A stretch of 64,000 nucleotides of DNA from Chryseobacterium sp. KLBC 52 (GTDB lineage: Bacteria > Bacteroidota > Bacteroidia > Flavobacteriales > Weeksellaceae), in NCBI RefSeq assembly GCF_003347605.1, contig NZ_QDFZ01000005.1, positions 62,001 through 126,000 of the forward strand, given 5' to 3'. Shown here in pieces: positions 26,853-34,774 of the stretch (its first letter is position 1; each line of letters begins with the position of its first letter). Made by a program: the position numbers and the translations under genes. The notes beneath the pieces were generated by a model that did not search any database, was not told the origin of the DNA, and saw only the letters and a program-made list of their open reading frames with translations.

Positions 26853-27572
26853 TTAAAATTTGTAGTTAAGACCTAACTGAAATACTCTGTTGTTATTTTC
26901 AGCAGCAGGTCTGCTTTTATCAATTTTTGTCAAACTATTTACATATCTTGCGCTGATACCAATATTGGATGTGATATCATACCCTAAACCAAGACCCAAT
27001 CCGAAATTGAATTTATTGATCTGATCTTTATCGATATCTTCAGTATTAGAACTTGTAGTAGTTGTAGTAACACCTCCTGTAGTACTTGCTACACTTGTTT
27101 CTCCTTTAGTTTTTCCGTTGATGAAATAACTGAATTCAGGTCCAGCTTCAACGTAAAATTTCTCAGTAGGTCTCATCTGAAGCATTAAAGGAACTGAAAT
27201 ATAGTTCATCTTTACTCTACCTTCTTCTTTAGTTTTTACATTCGTAACTCCATTATCAGTTTCTGTAGATGAAATTACATCTTTTGCCCCCATTTGGTTA
27301 TATAATACCTCTGGCTGTAAGCTGAAATGTTTTGAAAGTGGAATATTAACGAATGCACCTGCGTGGAAACCTAGTTGTTGTGTGTTGATCCCAAACTTTT
27401 GCTCGCTGAAATAAGCTGAGTTTCCTCCGGCCTTGATTCCGAATCTAATGGGTTGTACATCTTTTTTTAGTGGTGATGCATTTACTGTTTTCGTTTCTGT
27501 CTTTGTTTCTGTCTCTTGAGCGAAAGCTAGTGTACCAGCAGTTAATGCCAATCCTAAAAATAACTTCTTCAT
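26853..27572 (-). CDS. Porin-family outer-membrane beta-barrel protein, array copy 1
   Basis: A 239-residue member of the 8-strand OMP beta-barrel family. The signal peptide ends FAQ (residue 19), and the first strand is IRFGIKAGGNSAYF. The conserved PLSKHFSLQPEVLYNQMG, YVEAGPEFSYFINGK and GLGLGLGYDITSNIGISARYVNSL segments and the terminal aromatic (NYKF) needed for barrel insertion are all present. An extra Lys/Glu/Thr-rich stretch follows the signal peptide, and a Thr-rich extracellular loop (TTTTTSSN) sits between strands. It is the last of five paralogues on the minus strand. The ligand is unknown. Confidence 0.88.
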   Translation of the reverse strand: MKKLFLGLALTAGTLAFAQETETKTETKTVNASPLKKDVQPIRFGIKAGGNSAYFSEQKFGINTQQLGFHAGAFVNIPLSKHFSLQPEVLYNQMGAKDVISSTETDNGVTNVKTKEEGRVKMNYISVPLMLQMRPTEKFYVEAGPEFSYFINGKTKGETSVASTTGGVTTTTTSSNTEDIDKDQINKFNFGLGLGLGYDITSNIGISARYVNSLTKIDKSRPAAENNNRVFQLGLNYKF

Positions 27573-27635
27573 AATTTTATTTTTTAATTTTACTATTTGT
27601 GTGTCGGATATTTCTCAATCAGACTCCTTGTATTT

Positions 27636-27652
27636 TGCAAATTGCTTGCCAA
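27636..27652 (-). promoter_or_regulatory. Sigma-54-like promoter TTGGCAAGCAATTTGCA
   Basis: On the minus strand this gives GG and GC exactly 12 bases apart inside TTGGCAAG-N4-TTGCA, a full match to the -24/-12 consensus. It lies 64 bases before the ATG at 27572. Confidence 0.65.
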
Positions 27653-27888
27653 AGTCGAAAAATGCCTGTTTGAAGGGCTTTTGAGATGGTTTTTGAAAAG
27701 TTTATTTTAAACCATTTATCCCTTTTTGATGAATAAATATGTTATAAAATGAATGTTTTGTGAAAATAGTTGAATGCTCAATACGCTTTATTATTGATAA
27801 TTGAAATAATGAAAAAATTTGAACCGGAATTAGTTTTTTAAAGAATTAATAAGTCTTCCTGGCTCTTTTTAAGAATAGAAATAAAAAA
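27653..27888. other. Intergenic region of porin array
   Basis: This AT-rich spacer lies upstream of the promoter of copy 1 and before the terminator of copy 2. I see no ORF or repeat in it. Confidence 0.4.
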
Positions 27889-27911
27889 TACCGGACTCTT
27901 AAAGCCCGGCA
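27889..27911 (-). terminator. Hairpin terminator of porin copy 2
   Basis: On the minus strand TGCCGGGCT pairs with AGTCCGGTA (G-U pairs included), followed by a T run. Confidence 0.7.
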
Positions 27912-27936
27912 CCAGTTTTGAAAATAATAAATATCT

Positions 27937-28632
27937 CTATTTAAAGCGATAAGCTACTCCAAGCTGAAGCGCATTATTTCTGACTTTACTACCGTAATCA
28001 TTCTTGAAAATTCCTGTTATACCCGCTGTAAATCTTGCAGTCACTCCAAAATTTTGAGTAAAATAATATCCTGCGCCAATTCCAATTCCAAAATTGAATT
28101 TATTATACAACTTCATTGAAATTTTATCGGAGAAACTCTCAGAATTAACAGTCGTTGTATTATCGTATCTTATTTCATTTCTTCCGTCTCCTTCTATTTT
28201 CCCTCCCAGAAGTAAACCAAACTCAGGTCCTGCTTCCACATACAATTGAGGAAGAATATTGTATTGAACCATAATAGGAAGAGTAAGGTAATTTAAATTA
28301 GTTTTGTACTCATATTCCTGCTTCGTAAAATAATCTCCGGAATCATGAATAAAGAGATCTTCTGTTTTTGAGCCTAGCTGGCTGAAAAGAAGTTCGGGTT
28401 GTATACAGAATTTTTCAGCAACAGGAATATTGGCAAATATTCCGATATGTGAACCTGCTTTTATTTTTTCGCTATTATCCACATCACTTCTTTCACCTCT
28501 GCTGAAAGTAGACCCATTGAAACCGGCTTTAACACCAAAAGTAACAGGAGAGGCGGCTTTCGGCTGTTGTTTTTCCTGCGCACTGGCGGAAAGCCCAGCC
28601 GTAATTGCGAGTACTGCAAAGAGTTTTTTCAT
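27937..28632 (-). CDS. Porin-family outer-membrane beta-barrel protein, array copy 2
   Basis: This 231-residue paralogue has a signal peptide ending in SASAQ, the strand VTFGVKAGFNGSTF, FCIQPELLFSQLGSK, LYVEAGPEFGLLLGGK, and GIGIGAGYYFTQNFGVTARFTAGI before the final strand LGVAYRFK. Its loops are longer and more charged than those of the other copies, so it is the most diverged of the array. It ends with Lys after Phe, which is unusual for a barrel C-terminus. Its GGCA-N5-TTTG promoter element is weak (28661-28677). Confidence 0.88.
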   Translation of the reverse strand: MKKLFAVLAITAGLSASAQEKQQPKAASPVTFGVKAGFNGSTFSRGERSDVDNSEKIKAGSHIGIFANIPVAEKFCIQPELLFSQLGSKTEDLFIHDSGDYFTKQEYEYKTNLNYLTLPIMVQYNILPQLYVEAGPEFGLLLGGKIEGDGRNEIRYDNTTTVNSESFSDKISMKLYNKFNFGIGIGAGYYFTQNFGVTARFTAGITGIFKNDYGSKVRNNALQLGVAYRFK

Positions 28633-28660
28633 GATTTAAAGTTTAATTTTTCTTCTTCGC

Positions 28661-28677
28661 TTCAAAATACCTGCCAT
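28661..28677 (-). promoter_or_regulatory. Degenerate GGCA-N5-TTTG promoter element of copy 2
   Basis: On the minus strand ATGGCAGGTATTTTGAA keeps GGCA-N5-TTTG, but the -12 dinucleotide is GA. It lies only 29 bases before the ATG at 28632. Confidence 0.4.
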
Positions 28678-28712
28678 AAAAATGTAAAGTGATAAAAGTC
28701 ATGCAATAAGCG

Positions 28713-28748
28713 AAAAAGTCAGGCCTAAACTAATAAACCTGACTTTTT
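28713..28748 (-). terminator. Terminator with no gene before it
   Basis: AAAAAGTCAGG (28713-28723) pairs with CCTGACTTTTT (28738-28748). It is a complete hairpin terminator, yet no ORF ends upstream of it on the minus strand. It pairs with the orphan promoter at 28975-28991. Confidence 0.8.
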
Positions 28749-28974
28749 CTATTGAAATCAAAATGTATCTTATTGAATAAACAAAATATTTTTAATATTC
28801 TGTATGTGCACTCTAATGCCAGCCCACCTGACATAATTCTCGTTAAAAGGTAATGGTAATAGTTGAATTAATTTGATATCCAATTGAATATCAACTGAAT
28901 CAAAGCATACTCATTTTGAAAACAAGACCGTAAGTTGGAAATTTCCGGAATAGAGTACAATCAATTATTCAATA
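28749..28974 (-). other. Orphan transcription unit in porin array (vestigial porin gene or sRNA)
   Basis: About 225 bases lie between an intact GGCA-N5-TTTG promoter and an intact terminator. The minus strand has only a five-codon ORF and a 44-codon frame that reads through the terminator. The bases next to the terminator (TTTCTATTGAA) match the 3' flank of the last array gene, which suggests a porin unit that lost its coding part. A regulatory RNA is the alternative. Confidence 0.4.
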
Positions 28975-28991
28975 CGCAAATTTCTTGCCAA
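28975..28991 (-). promoter_or_regulatory. Orphan sigma-54-like promoter TTGGCAAGAAATTTGCG
   Basis: This is a full GG/GC match at 12-base spacing. It is 343 bases from the nearest downstream ATG (28632), with a terminator in between, so it does not serve that gene in an obvious way. Confidence 0.55.
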
Positions 28992-29010
28992 AAATATCAG
29001 GACCAATAAA

Positions 29011-29038
29011 AAAGCCGGATTATAATAAACCCGGCTTT
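29011..29038 (-). terminator. Hairpin terminator of porin copy 3
   Basis: AAAGCCGG (29011-29018) pairs with CCGGCTTT (29031-29038), with a T run on the minus strand. Confidence 0.8.
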
Positions 29039-29060
29039 GTATTGAATAGAAAGTTTGTTT

Positions 29061-29645
29061 TTAGAATTTGTATGCTAAACCAATCTGGAATACTCCGTTT
29101 CTGGCAGCATCACCGTTATTGTTCTTTGGAACATCAGATAGTCCTGCAGTATATCTTAGATTCACTCCGATATTTTGTGTGAAATAATATCCGGCTCCAA
29201 GACCAATTCCGAAATCAAAAGTTTTCAAATTATCTTTAACATCTACAGAAGCACCGTTACCCTTTCCTTTAGCACTGATAAGGAAACCAAACTGAGGACC
29301 TGCTTCTACATATAGATTAGGAATCAGATTGTACTGTAACATTACAGGTACTGCGATATAATCTGTATTAAGTTTTACATCACTGTTACCTTTATATTTA
29401 CCACCCATACCACTGTATAACACTTCAGGTTGTACAGAGAAGTCTTGTGCTACCGGAATGTTGGCAAACACACCACCATAAAATCCAGCTTTTGAATTTA
29501 AATCACTGTTAGAAATAGTAGAGATATTAAGACCTGCTTTTACACCAAATCTAACTGGAGAAGATGAAGCAGTAGAAGTTGAAGTCTTCTGAGAGAAAGC
29601 AAAAGTACCTGCTACAAGGGCAAGGCCTAAAAAAATCTTTTTCAT
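29061..29645 (-). CDS. Porin-family outer-membrane beta-barrel protein, array copy 3
   Basis: A 194-residue beta-barrel, the shortest copy. The signal peptide ends AFSQ, followed by a Ser/Thr linker. Conserved strands are VRFGVKAGLNIST, FSVQPEVLYSGMGGK, LYVEAGPQFGFLISAK, GIGLGAGYYFTQNIGVNLRYTAGL and a terminal GLAYKF. It is closest to copy 4 (29852) by motif identity, so a recent tandem duplication is likely. Its promoter carries TTGGCACG. Confidence 0.9.
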   Translation of the reverse strand: MKKIFLGLALVAGTFAFSQKTSTSTASSSPVRFGVKAGLNISTISNSDLNSKAGFYGGVFANIPVAQDFSVQPEVLYSGMGGKYKGNSDVKLNTDYIAVPVMLQYNLIPNLYVEAGPQFGFLISAKGKGNGASVDVKDNLKTFDFGIGLGAGYYFTQNIGVNLRYTAGLSDVPKNNNGDAARNGVFQIGLAYKF

Positions 29646-29695
29646 AAGTTTTATATTTTAATAGTTTTTAAGTTTTATTTAACATTTCATTAAGA

Positions 29696-29712
29696 ATCAA
29701 ATGGCGTGCCAA
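29696..29712 (-). promoter_or_regulatory. Sigma-54-like promoter TTGGCACGCCATTTGAT
   Basis: The -24 half TTGGCACG is perfect. The -12 dinucleotide is GA, not GC. It lies 51 bases before the ATG at 29645. Confidence 0.55.
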
Positions 29713-29782
29713 AGTTAAAATGTACTGTGAATCTACTATGTAATGTGTTTTTTTGAATAATAATTTTTCTATAGTATTAAAA

Positions 29783-29808
29783 AAGCCGGATTAAATTTAA
29801 TCCGACTT
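29783..29808 (-). terminator. Hairpin terminator of porin copy 4
   Basis: AAGCCGGATTAAA pairs with TTTAATCCGACTT (one G-U pair). Confidence 0.75.
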
Positions 29809-29851
29809 CACTTTAATTATAAAAACTTAATGAAAAAAGCTTAATAAAGCT

Positions 29852-30472
29852 TTAGAATTTGTAATTTACTCCTACCTGGAATACACCATTTCTCACAGAG
29901 CCTTCTCTGTCATATCCGTAATGATATTTTGTTTTTACAATATCAGATAATCCGGCAGTGTATCTCACATTGATCCCAATGTTTTTGGTAATATAATACC
30001 CTGCTCCCAATCCGATTCCAAAATCGAAAGATTGAGTTCCATTTTTAAGAACGCTCGTAGATTCACTTTTCTTTAACCTTGCATCAATTAAAAAATTAAA
30101 TTGAGGCCCTGCTTCTACATATAAATTTGGAAGTGCCTTATATTGGAACATTACCGGTACAGAAAGATATTCTAAATTAAGTTTTGCATTGCTGCCTCCT
30201 TTTTCTTTAGCACCCACTGCACTATATAATACTTCCGGCTGAATAGAGAAATCCTTTGCGACAGAAATATTCAAAAAAACACCACCATAAAATCCTGCTT
30301 TTGAATTCATATTCATATTAGAAAGACTGGAAACATTTAGTCCCGCCTTCAAACCGAACTTGATTTTGGAAGAAGATGTGGATGGAGTAGTAGCTTCAGC
30401 AGAAGTGGAAGTGCTTTGAGCAAAAGTAAAAGTACCTGCGATAAGTGCCAGGCCTAGAAAAATCTTTTTCAT
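29852..30472 (-). CDS. Porin-family outer-membrane beta-barrel protein, array copy 4
   Basis: A 206-residue beta-barrel with a signal peptide ending TFAQ and a Ser/Thr-rich linker. The strands KFGLKAGLNVSSL, FSIQPEVLYSAVGAK, LYVEAGPQFNFLIDAR and GIGLGAGYYITKNIGINVRYTAGL are conserved. A longer charged loop (VKTKYHYGYDREGSVR) precedes the last strand NYKF. It is the nearest relative of copy 3. Its promoter element is the weakest of the set. Confidence 0.9.
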   Translation of the reverse strand: MKKIFLGLALIAGTFTFAQSTSTSAEATTPSTSSSKIKFGLKAGLNVSSLSNMNMNSKAGFYGGVFLNISVAKDFSIQPEVLYSAVGAKEKGGSNAKLNLEYLSVPVMFQYKALPNLYVEAGPQFNFLIDARLKKSESTSVLKNGTQSFDFGIGLGAGYYITKNIGINVRYTAGLSDIVKTKYHYGYDREGSVRNGVFQVGVNYKF

Positions 30473-30513
30473 AGATTAGCTTTATTTTTTATGTTGTTTA
30501 ACGCTCGCTATGC

Positions 30514-30530
30514 AACAAACAATATGCCGT
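30514..30530 (-). promoter_or_regulatory. Weak GGCA-N5-TTTG promoter element of copy 4
   Basis: On the minus strand ACGGCATATTGTTTGTT keeps GGCA-N5-TTTG, but the -12 dinucleotide is GT. It lies 42 bases before the ATG at 30472. Confidence 0.35.
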
Positions 30531-30635
30531 CAATCCCCTTGTATAAAGACTTTATGTGTTTTTAACGAATGGATAAATCAACTCTTTGGGATGTATTTAT
30601 AGTGATTTATCAGCTCCATATTATTTTAACATAAA

Positions 30636-30669
30636 AAAAGACCAGATTAAAAAATTAATCTGATCTTTT
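30636..30669 (-). terminator. Hairpin terminator of porin copy 5
   Basis: AAAAGACCAGATTA pairs with TAATCTGATCTTTT, with one mismatch that is a G-U pair in RNA. Confidence 0.75.
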
Positions 30670-30704
30670 CTATTGAATATAAAATTTGTTAGTGAATGTG
30701 TAGC

Positions 30705-31340
30705 TTATTTAAATTTATAAGCTAATCCTACCTGGAATAGGTTGTTTCTTGTAGCATCAGATCCACTAGGTCTGTTTTTCGCTACATCTGTTAAACCTGC
30801 AACATATCTTGCGGTAAGTCCTAAGTTCGGAGTGAAATAATATCCAGCTCCAAGACCGATACCAAAGTTAAATGTATTTAGATTGTCTTTGTAATTATCA
30901 GTAGTGCTTGAATCTCCGTTTGATTCATTTTTAAATTTGTTTTTAGCACTTACCATGAAACCAAATTCTGGCCCTGCCTCAACATAAAGATTTGGAATCA
31001 GGTTGTACTGGAACATTACCGGTACTGTAATATAATCCAATTTAGTTGAAGCTGAATATTTTGTTCCTGCTAACGTATAATCTGATTTATTACCATATTG
31101 TGAATACTGAACCTCTGGCTGAACGCTGAATGAAGCTGCTAATGGAATGTTGGCAAATACACCTGCGTTGAATCCTATTTTAGATTTCTGATCATCAAGA
31201 CCACTGTCTTTTGAAAGTGAAGAAACGTTCATACCTCCTTTTACCCCAAATGTTACCGGATTAGAAGACATGTTTCCTGTCTGTTGAGCGAATGCGAATG
31301 TTCCTGCAGTTAACGCTAATCCTAAAATTAACTTTTTCAT
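30705..31340 (-). CDS. Porin-family outer-membrane beta-barrel protein, array copy 5
   Basis: A 211-residue beta-barrel at the upstream end of the array. The signal peptide ends AFAQ, followed by VTFGVKGGMNVSSL, FSVQPEVQYSQYGNK, LYVEAGPEFGFMVSAK, GIGLGAGYYFTPNLGLTARYVAGL and GLAYKFK. A long loop rich in Asn, Ser and Asp (NESNGDSSTTDN) is probably surface-exposed. Its promoter at 31423-31439 carries TTGGCAAG. Confidence 0.9.
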   Translation of the reverse strand: MKKLILGLALTAGTFAFAQQTGNMSSNPVTFGVKGGMNVSSLSKDSGLDDQKSKIGFNAGVFANIPLAASFSVQPEVQYSQYGNKSDYTLAGTKYSASTKLDYITVPVMFQYNLIPNLYVEAGPEFGFMVSAKNKFKNESNGDSSTTDNYKDNLNTFNFGIGLGAGYYFTPNLGLTARYVAGLTDVAKNRPSGSDATRNNLFQVGLAYKFK

Positions 31341-31422
31341 AACTTTAATTTTTTTAATTTTACTCTTTCTTAATTTTAAATTTTACTACTGTTCAGCATT
31401 TTCAGTTGAACGCAGAGTATCT

Positions 31423-31439
31423 TTCAAATTGCTTGCCAA
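31423..31439 (-). promoter_or_regulatory. Sigma-54-like promoter TTGGCAAGCAATTTGAA
   Basis: This is identical to the copy 1 promoter except for the -12 dinucleotide (GA for GC). It lies 83 bases before the ATG at 31340 and directly after the aroB terminator. Confidence 0.55.
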
Positions 31440-31467
31440 AAATATTTTTTATGAGTAAAATCAATAA

Positions 31468-31496
31468 AAAAATCACTTAGTGTTTAAGTGATTTTT
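31468..31496 (-). terminator. Hairpin terminator of aroB
   Basis: AAAAATCACTTA (31468-31479) pairs with TAAGTGATTTTT (31485-31496). Confidence 0.85.
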
Positions 31497-31618
31497 AAAA
31501 TATAATATTGATTAATAATGCTTTATGATTTCAAATAAATGTTTGTTTAGACATTGTCTAAATTGACAATTTTGTCAAAAACAGAAGGTGAAACAAATGA
31601 TTTTTTCTGAAAAAAACG

Positions 31619-32665
31619 TTAAGCATCATTCAATCTTCTATAGAAAGACAGAGATTCAAGGATATTTTCCTGACTGCACTGATGATCATAATTGCAGGAA
31701 CCTATTCCTGAAAGCAGAGAAAAATTGATTTTGCTGTCTGTATTCTTTTTGTCATTCAGCAGTAATGCGGTAATATCTTCATCCTTAAAATCGCTGATAT
31801 CAAGGTATGGATAGTATCTCTGAATGTTTTCAATGATAATTTTTGAATCTTCTTCAGAAATTAGGTTTTCAAGATAAGCCAGATGAGCTTCAGCAATCAT
31901 TCCCATAGCAACGGCCTCACCATGAAGAATTGGATTTTCCTGCTGCAGACATAAACTTTCCACCGCATGGCCTATGGTATGTCCGAAATTAAGTGTTTTT
32001 CTGATATTCTGTTCGTGGAAATCCTGATCTACTACATTCTGTTTAATATTCATGGAAGTCTGAATATGTGGAATTACAGTTTCTACTTCGAGTTTACGGA
32101 TCTGTGTCAACTGATCCCAATGATTTTTATCAGCAATTAACCCATGTTTCAGCATTTCAGCAAATCCGCTTCTTAATTCTTTAAAAGGTAATGTTTCTAA
32201 GAATTTTGGGAAAATAAAGATTTGCTCAGGGAAAGCAAAAGTTCCCACCATATTTTTATAGTGCATCAGATCGATCCCGGTTTTTCCGCCTATAGAAGCA
32301 TCACACATCGATAGAAGGGTAGTAGGGATGTTGATAAACTGTATTCCTCTTTTATAAGTAGATGCCACAAATCCGCCCATATCGGTTATTACACCACCTC
32401 CAAGGTTGATAACCAGCGCTTTTCTGTCCGCCTGCATTTCTGTAAGAATTTCCCAAAGCTGATTGGCCGTCTGGATATTTTTCATTTCCTCTCCCGCTTC
32501 AATCTCTAAAATTTCAAAGCCAAGATCCGTTTCCATATTTCCGAGAAGAACAGGGAGGCAGTATTCATGCGTGTTTTCATCTACAAGAATGAAAATTTTA
32601 CTGAAAGTTTTTTCGTGAAGAAACTCGTTGAGCTGTGAAAAATTATCGTTTAATATTGTTATCAT
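31619..32665 (-). CDS. aroB: 3-dehydroquinate synthase
   Basis: AroB converts DAHP to 3-dehydroquinate with catalytic NAD+ and a divalent metal, the second step of the shikimate pathway. Family features are the NAD-binding LGGGVITDMGGFVASTYKRGI, the IPTTLLSMCDASIGGKTGID segment and the metal-binding LNFGHTIGHAVE and HGEAVAMGM His residues. At 348 residues it has a normal length. It has its own -7 box and terminator and is divergent from the pseudouridine synthase gene. Confidence 0.96.
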   Translation of the reverse strand: MITILNDNFSQLNEFLHEKTFSKIFILVDENTHEYCLPVLLGNMETDLGFEILEIEAGEEMKNIQTANQLWEILTEMQADRKALVINLGGGVITDMGGFVASTYKRGIQFINIPTTLLSMCDASIGGKTGIDLMHYKNMVGTFAFPEQIFIFPKFLETLPFKELRSGFAEMLKHGLIADKNHWDQLTQIRKLEVETVIPHIQTSMNIKQNVVDQDFHEQNIRKTLNFGHTIGHAVESLCLQQENPILHGEAVAMGMIAEAHLAYLENLISEEDSKIIIENIQRYYPYLDISDFKDEDITALLLNDKKNTDSKINFSLLSGIGSCNYDHQCSQENILESLSFYRRLNDA

Positions 32666-32703
32666 CTTCTATTGTATGTAAAGTTAAAATGTAAACTATA
32701 GTG

Positions 32704-32711
32704 CAAAGTTA
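32704..32711 (-). promoter_or_regulatory. -7 box TAACTTTG for aroB
   Basis: On the minus strand TAACTTTG lies 39 bases before the aroB ATG. Confidence 0.5.
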
Positions 32712-32744
32712 TGATTCTTAATTTTTAACTCGTAACTAAATTAC

Positions 32745-32752
32745 TATCTTTG
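32745..32752 (+). promoter_or_regulatory. -7 box TATCTTTG for pseudouridine synthase
   Basis: TATCTTTG lies 14 bases before the ATG at 32767. Its position shows that the long basic N-terminal extension is really encoded. Confidence 0.6.
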
Positions 32753-32766
32753 CAGAAATTTTTAGA

Positions 32767-33948
32767 ATGAGCAGAGATAATAATAATTCAGACAGACCAA
32801 AGAGACCAAGAATTTCAACCAAGAAAAGTTCTGATGATTCTCGTGCTTCCAGATCTGGAAATTCTTCAGGATCAAAACCTTTTAAAAAGCCTTTCTCTAA
32901 AGATGGAGGAAAAAAAGGCCCGGAACATAAAGGATCCAACTCAAGATTTGAAAAGAAACCTTTTAAAAGAAATACCGACAGTTTCGAAAATTCCAACGAC
33001 GATTCAGGATCAAAATCCGAAAGAAAACCTTATATCACGAACAAAAGTGAGAGCTATGAGAAAAAATCTTTCGGAAAACCGAAGAGAGGAGGAAAGAATT
33101 TCGATACAAGAGATAAGTACGAAAGAGGCAGCCTGAAATACGGAAGAAGACCATCTAATGGTGAAGACAGAAATGATGACAAGACAAGATCTTTTGTACA
33201 GAAAAGAAGGCTGAATAAAATTGAAAAGGACGTTCATAAAGACAGCATCCGTCTTAACAAGTATATCGCTAATTCCGGAATCTGCAGCAGAAGAGAAGCT
33301 GATGAACTGATTACTCAGGGATTGGTAGAAGTCAACGGAAAGGTGGTAACTGAAATGGGATATCAGGTACAGAAAACAGACAGAGTAGTTTTTGACGGAC
33401 AAAGCATTACTCCTGAAAAGCCTGTATATGTACTTTTGAATAAGCCAAAAGGTTATATTTCTACTACAAAAGACGATAAAGCAAGAAAAACTGTAATGGA
33501 TCTTGTAGCGAATGCTTCTCCTTACAGACTTTTCCCGGTGGGAAGACTGGATCGTTCTACAACAGGAGTTATCTTACTGACCAATGACGGACACATGACT
33601 AAAAAACTGACGCATCCCTCTTTTGATGCCAAGAAGATTTATCATGTAACATTGGATAAAAAGCTTACTGGTGAAGATTTACGTCTTATTGCGGAAGGTA
33701 TCCGTCTTGATGAAGGAGTAGCAGTGGTAGATCAGATTTCATACATTGAAGGGAAACCTAAGAATGAAATCGGAATTGAGATCCACATCGGATGGAACCG
33801 TGTGATCAGAAGAATTTTCCAAAGATTAGGATACGAAGTAGAATCTTTAGACAGAGTAATGTTTGCAGGATTAACGAAGAAGAATATCAAGAGAGGACAC
33901 TGGAGAATCCTTACAGAACTGGAAGTGAACAACCTTAAAATGCTTTAA
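32767..33948 (+). CDS. RsuA/RluB-family rRNA pseudouridine synthase with long charged N-terminal extension
   Basis: The C-terminal 235 residues form a normal enzyme: an S4 RNA-binding domain (IRLNKYIANSGICSRREADELI, from residue 161) and the catalytic domain with GRLDRSTTG (catalytic D262). Such enzymes isomerise one uridine in 23S or 16S rRNA. The first 155 residues are disordered and rich in Lys, Arg, Ser, Asp and Gly (MSRDNNNSDRPKRPRI onward), similar to basic tails that bind RNA. The target uridine cannot be told from sequence: RluB, RluE/F and RsuA share these motifs. It is a single gene divergent from aroB. Confidence 0.93.
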   Translation: MSRDNNNSDRPKRPRISTKKSSDDSRASRSGNSSGSKPFKKPFSKDGGKKGPEHKGSNSRFEKKPFKRNTDSFENSNDDSGSKSERKPYITNKSESYEKKSFGKPKRGGKNFDTRDKYERGSLKYGRRPSNGEDRNDDKTRSFVQKRRLNKIEKDVHKDSIRLNKYIANSGICSRREADELITQGLVEVNGKVVTEMGYQVQKTDRVVFDGQSITPEKPVYVLLNKPKGYISTTKDDKARKTVMDLVANASPYRLFPVGRLDRSTTGVILLTNDGHMTKKLTHPSFDAKKIYHVTLDKKLTGEDLRLIAEGIRLDEGVAVVDQISYIEGKPKNEIGIEIHIGWNRVIRRIFQRLGYEVESLDRVMFAGLTKKNIKRGHWRILTELEVNNLKML

Positions 33949-33949
33949 A

Positions 33950-34131
33950 ATAATGATGAATTATAAGTTATAAATGATGAATGACAGATTCAGATTTCCA
34001 GCTTATTTCATTTTTCAAAAAAGTATCTTCAGGATAAAAACAAAAAGCGCAGAAAATAATTCTGCGCTTTTTTATTGTAGTAAGTTGTGAATTCTAAAAC
34101 TCATAACTCATCATTTATAATTCATCATTAA
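33950..34131. repeat. Inverted-repeat element flanking a terminator
   Basis: TAATGATGAATTATAAGTTATAAATGATGA (from 33950) faces its reverse complement, TCATAACTCATCATTTATAATTCATCATTA (34102-34131). The arms surround the hairpin terminator at 34043-34072. The repeated ATGATGAATTATAA words suggest a dispersed AT-rich element. Confidence 0.55.
34043..34072. terminator. Bidirectional hairpin terminator
   Basis: AAAAGCGCAGA (34043-34053) pairs with TCTGCGCTTTT (34061-34071). It lies between the convergent pseudouridine synthase and nicotinamidase genes. Confidence 0.85.
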
Positions 34132-34137
34132 AAAGAA

Positions 34138-34743
34138 TTACCCTAATACAGTTACTCCTTTTTCAATCATTTCATAGATGGCATCTCTGCCGTTGTCAGG
34201 TTTTACGTTTACTGCACGTGTTCCGTTGAAATGAAGGCAGGTTACATATCCGTTGGCTACTGCATCCTGTGCTGTAAATTTAACACAATAGTCTAATGCC
34301 AGGCCTACGATTTCTACTAGCTGAATATCATGATATTTCAGGAAGTCATCCAATCCGGTTTTCATAAAGTGGTTGTTATCCTGAAAACCGCTGTAGCTGT
34401 CAATTTCAATATTTTTACCTTTCTGTACAATGTGGGTTACTTTATCTCTGTTCAGATCTTTGTGGAATTCTGCCCCAAAAGTTCCCTGAATACAGTGATC
34501 CGGCCACATAAATTGTGGAACACCATTTAAAATAATACTTTCTCCCACCTTTCTTCCATTGCTGCTTGCAAAACTTTTATGACCTGCAGGATGCCAGTCT
34601 TGGGTAAGAACTATCTGATCATATTCATTTTCTTCCATCAGGAGATTGATGTATGGAATAATTTCGCTGGCTCCAGGGACTGCAAGTGCTCCGCCTTCAC
34701 AAAAATCATTCTGTACATCGACTATTATTAACGCTTTTTTCAT
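34138..34743 (-). CDS. pncA: Nicotinamidase/pyrazinamidase
   Basis: PncA hydrolyses nicotinamide to nicotinate for NAD salvage. The catalytic triad is D9 (IIVDVQNDF), a Lys in the VQKGK segment (around 108-110) and C153 (ALDYCVKFTAQDA). The metal ligands are D49, H51 (TQDWHPAGH) and H83 (PDHC). At 201 residues it matches family length. NAD salvage is of note because an NAD-glycohydrolase-like lipoprotein is encoded 24 kb away, but the two genes are not linked here. Confidence 0.95.
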   Translation of the reverse strand: MKKALIIVDVQNDFCEGGALAVPGASEIIPYINLLMEENEYDQIVLTQDWHPAGHKSFASSNGRKVGESIILNGVPQFMWPDHCIQGTFGAEFHKDLNRDKVTHIVQKGKNIEIDSYSGFQDNNHFMKTGLDDFLKYHDIQLVEIVGLALDYCVKFTAQDAVANGYVTCLHFNGTRAVNVKPDNGRDAIYEMIEKGVTVLG

Positions 34744-34774
34744 ATTTTGATTTCTCGAATTTTTGATAAATTTA

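Noticed and set aside
28715..28830. 44-codon minus-strand frame in the orphan unit of the porin array
   Set aside because: It runs through a strong terminator and has no ribosome-binding or family support.
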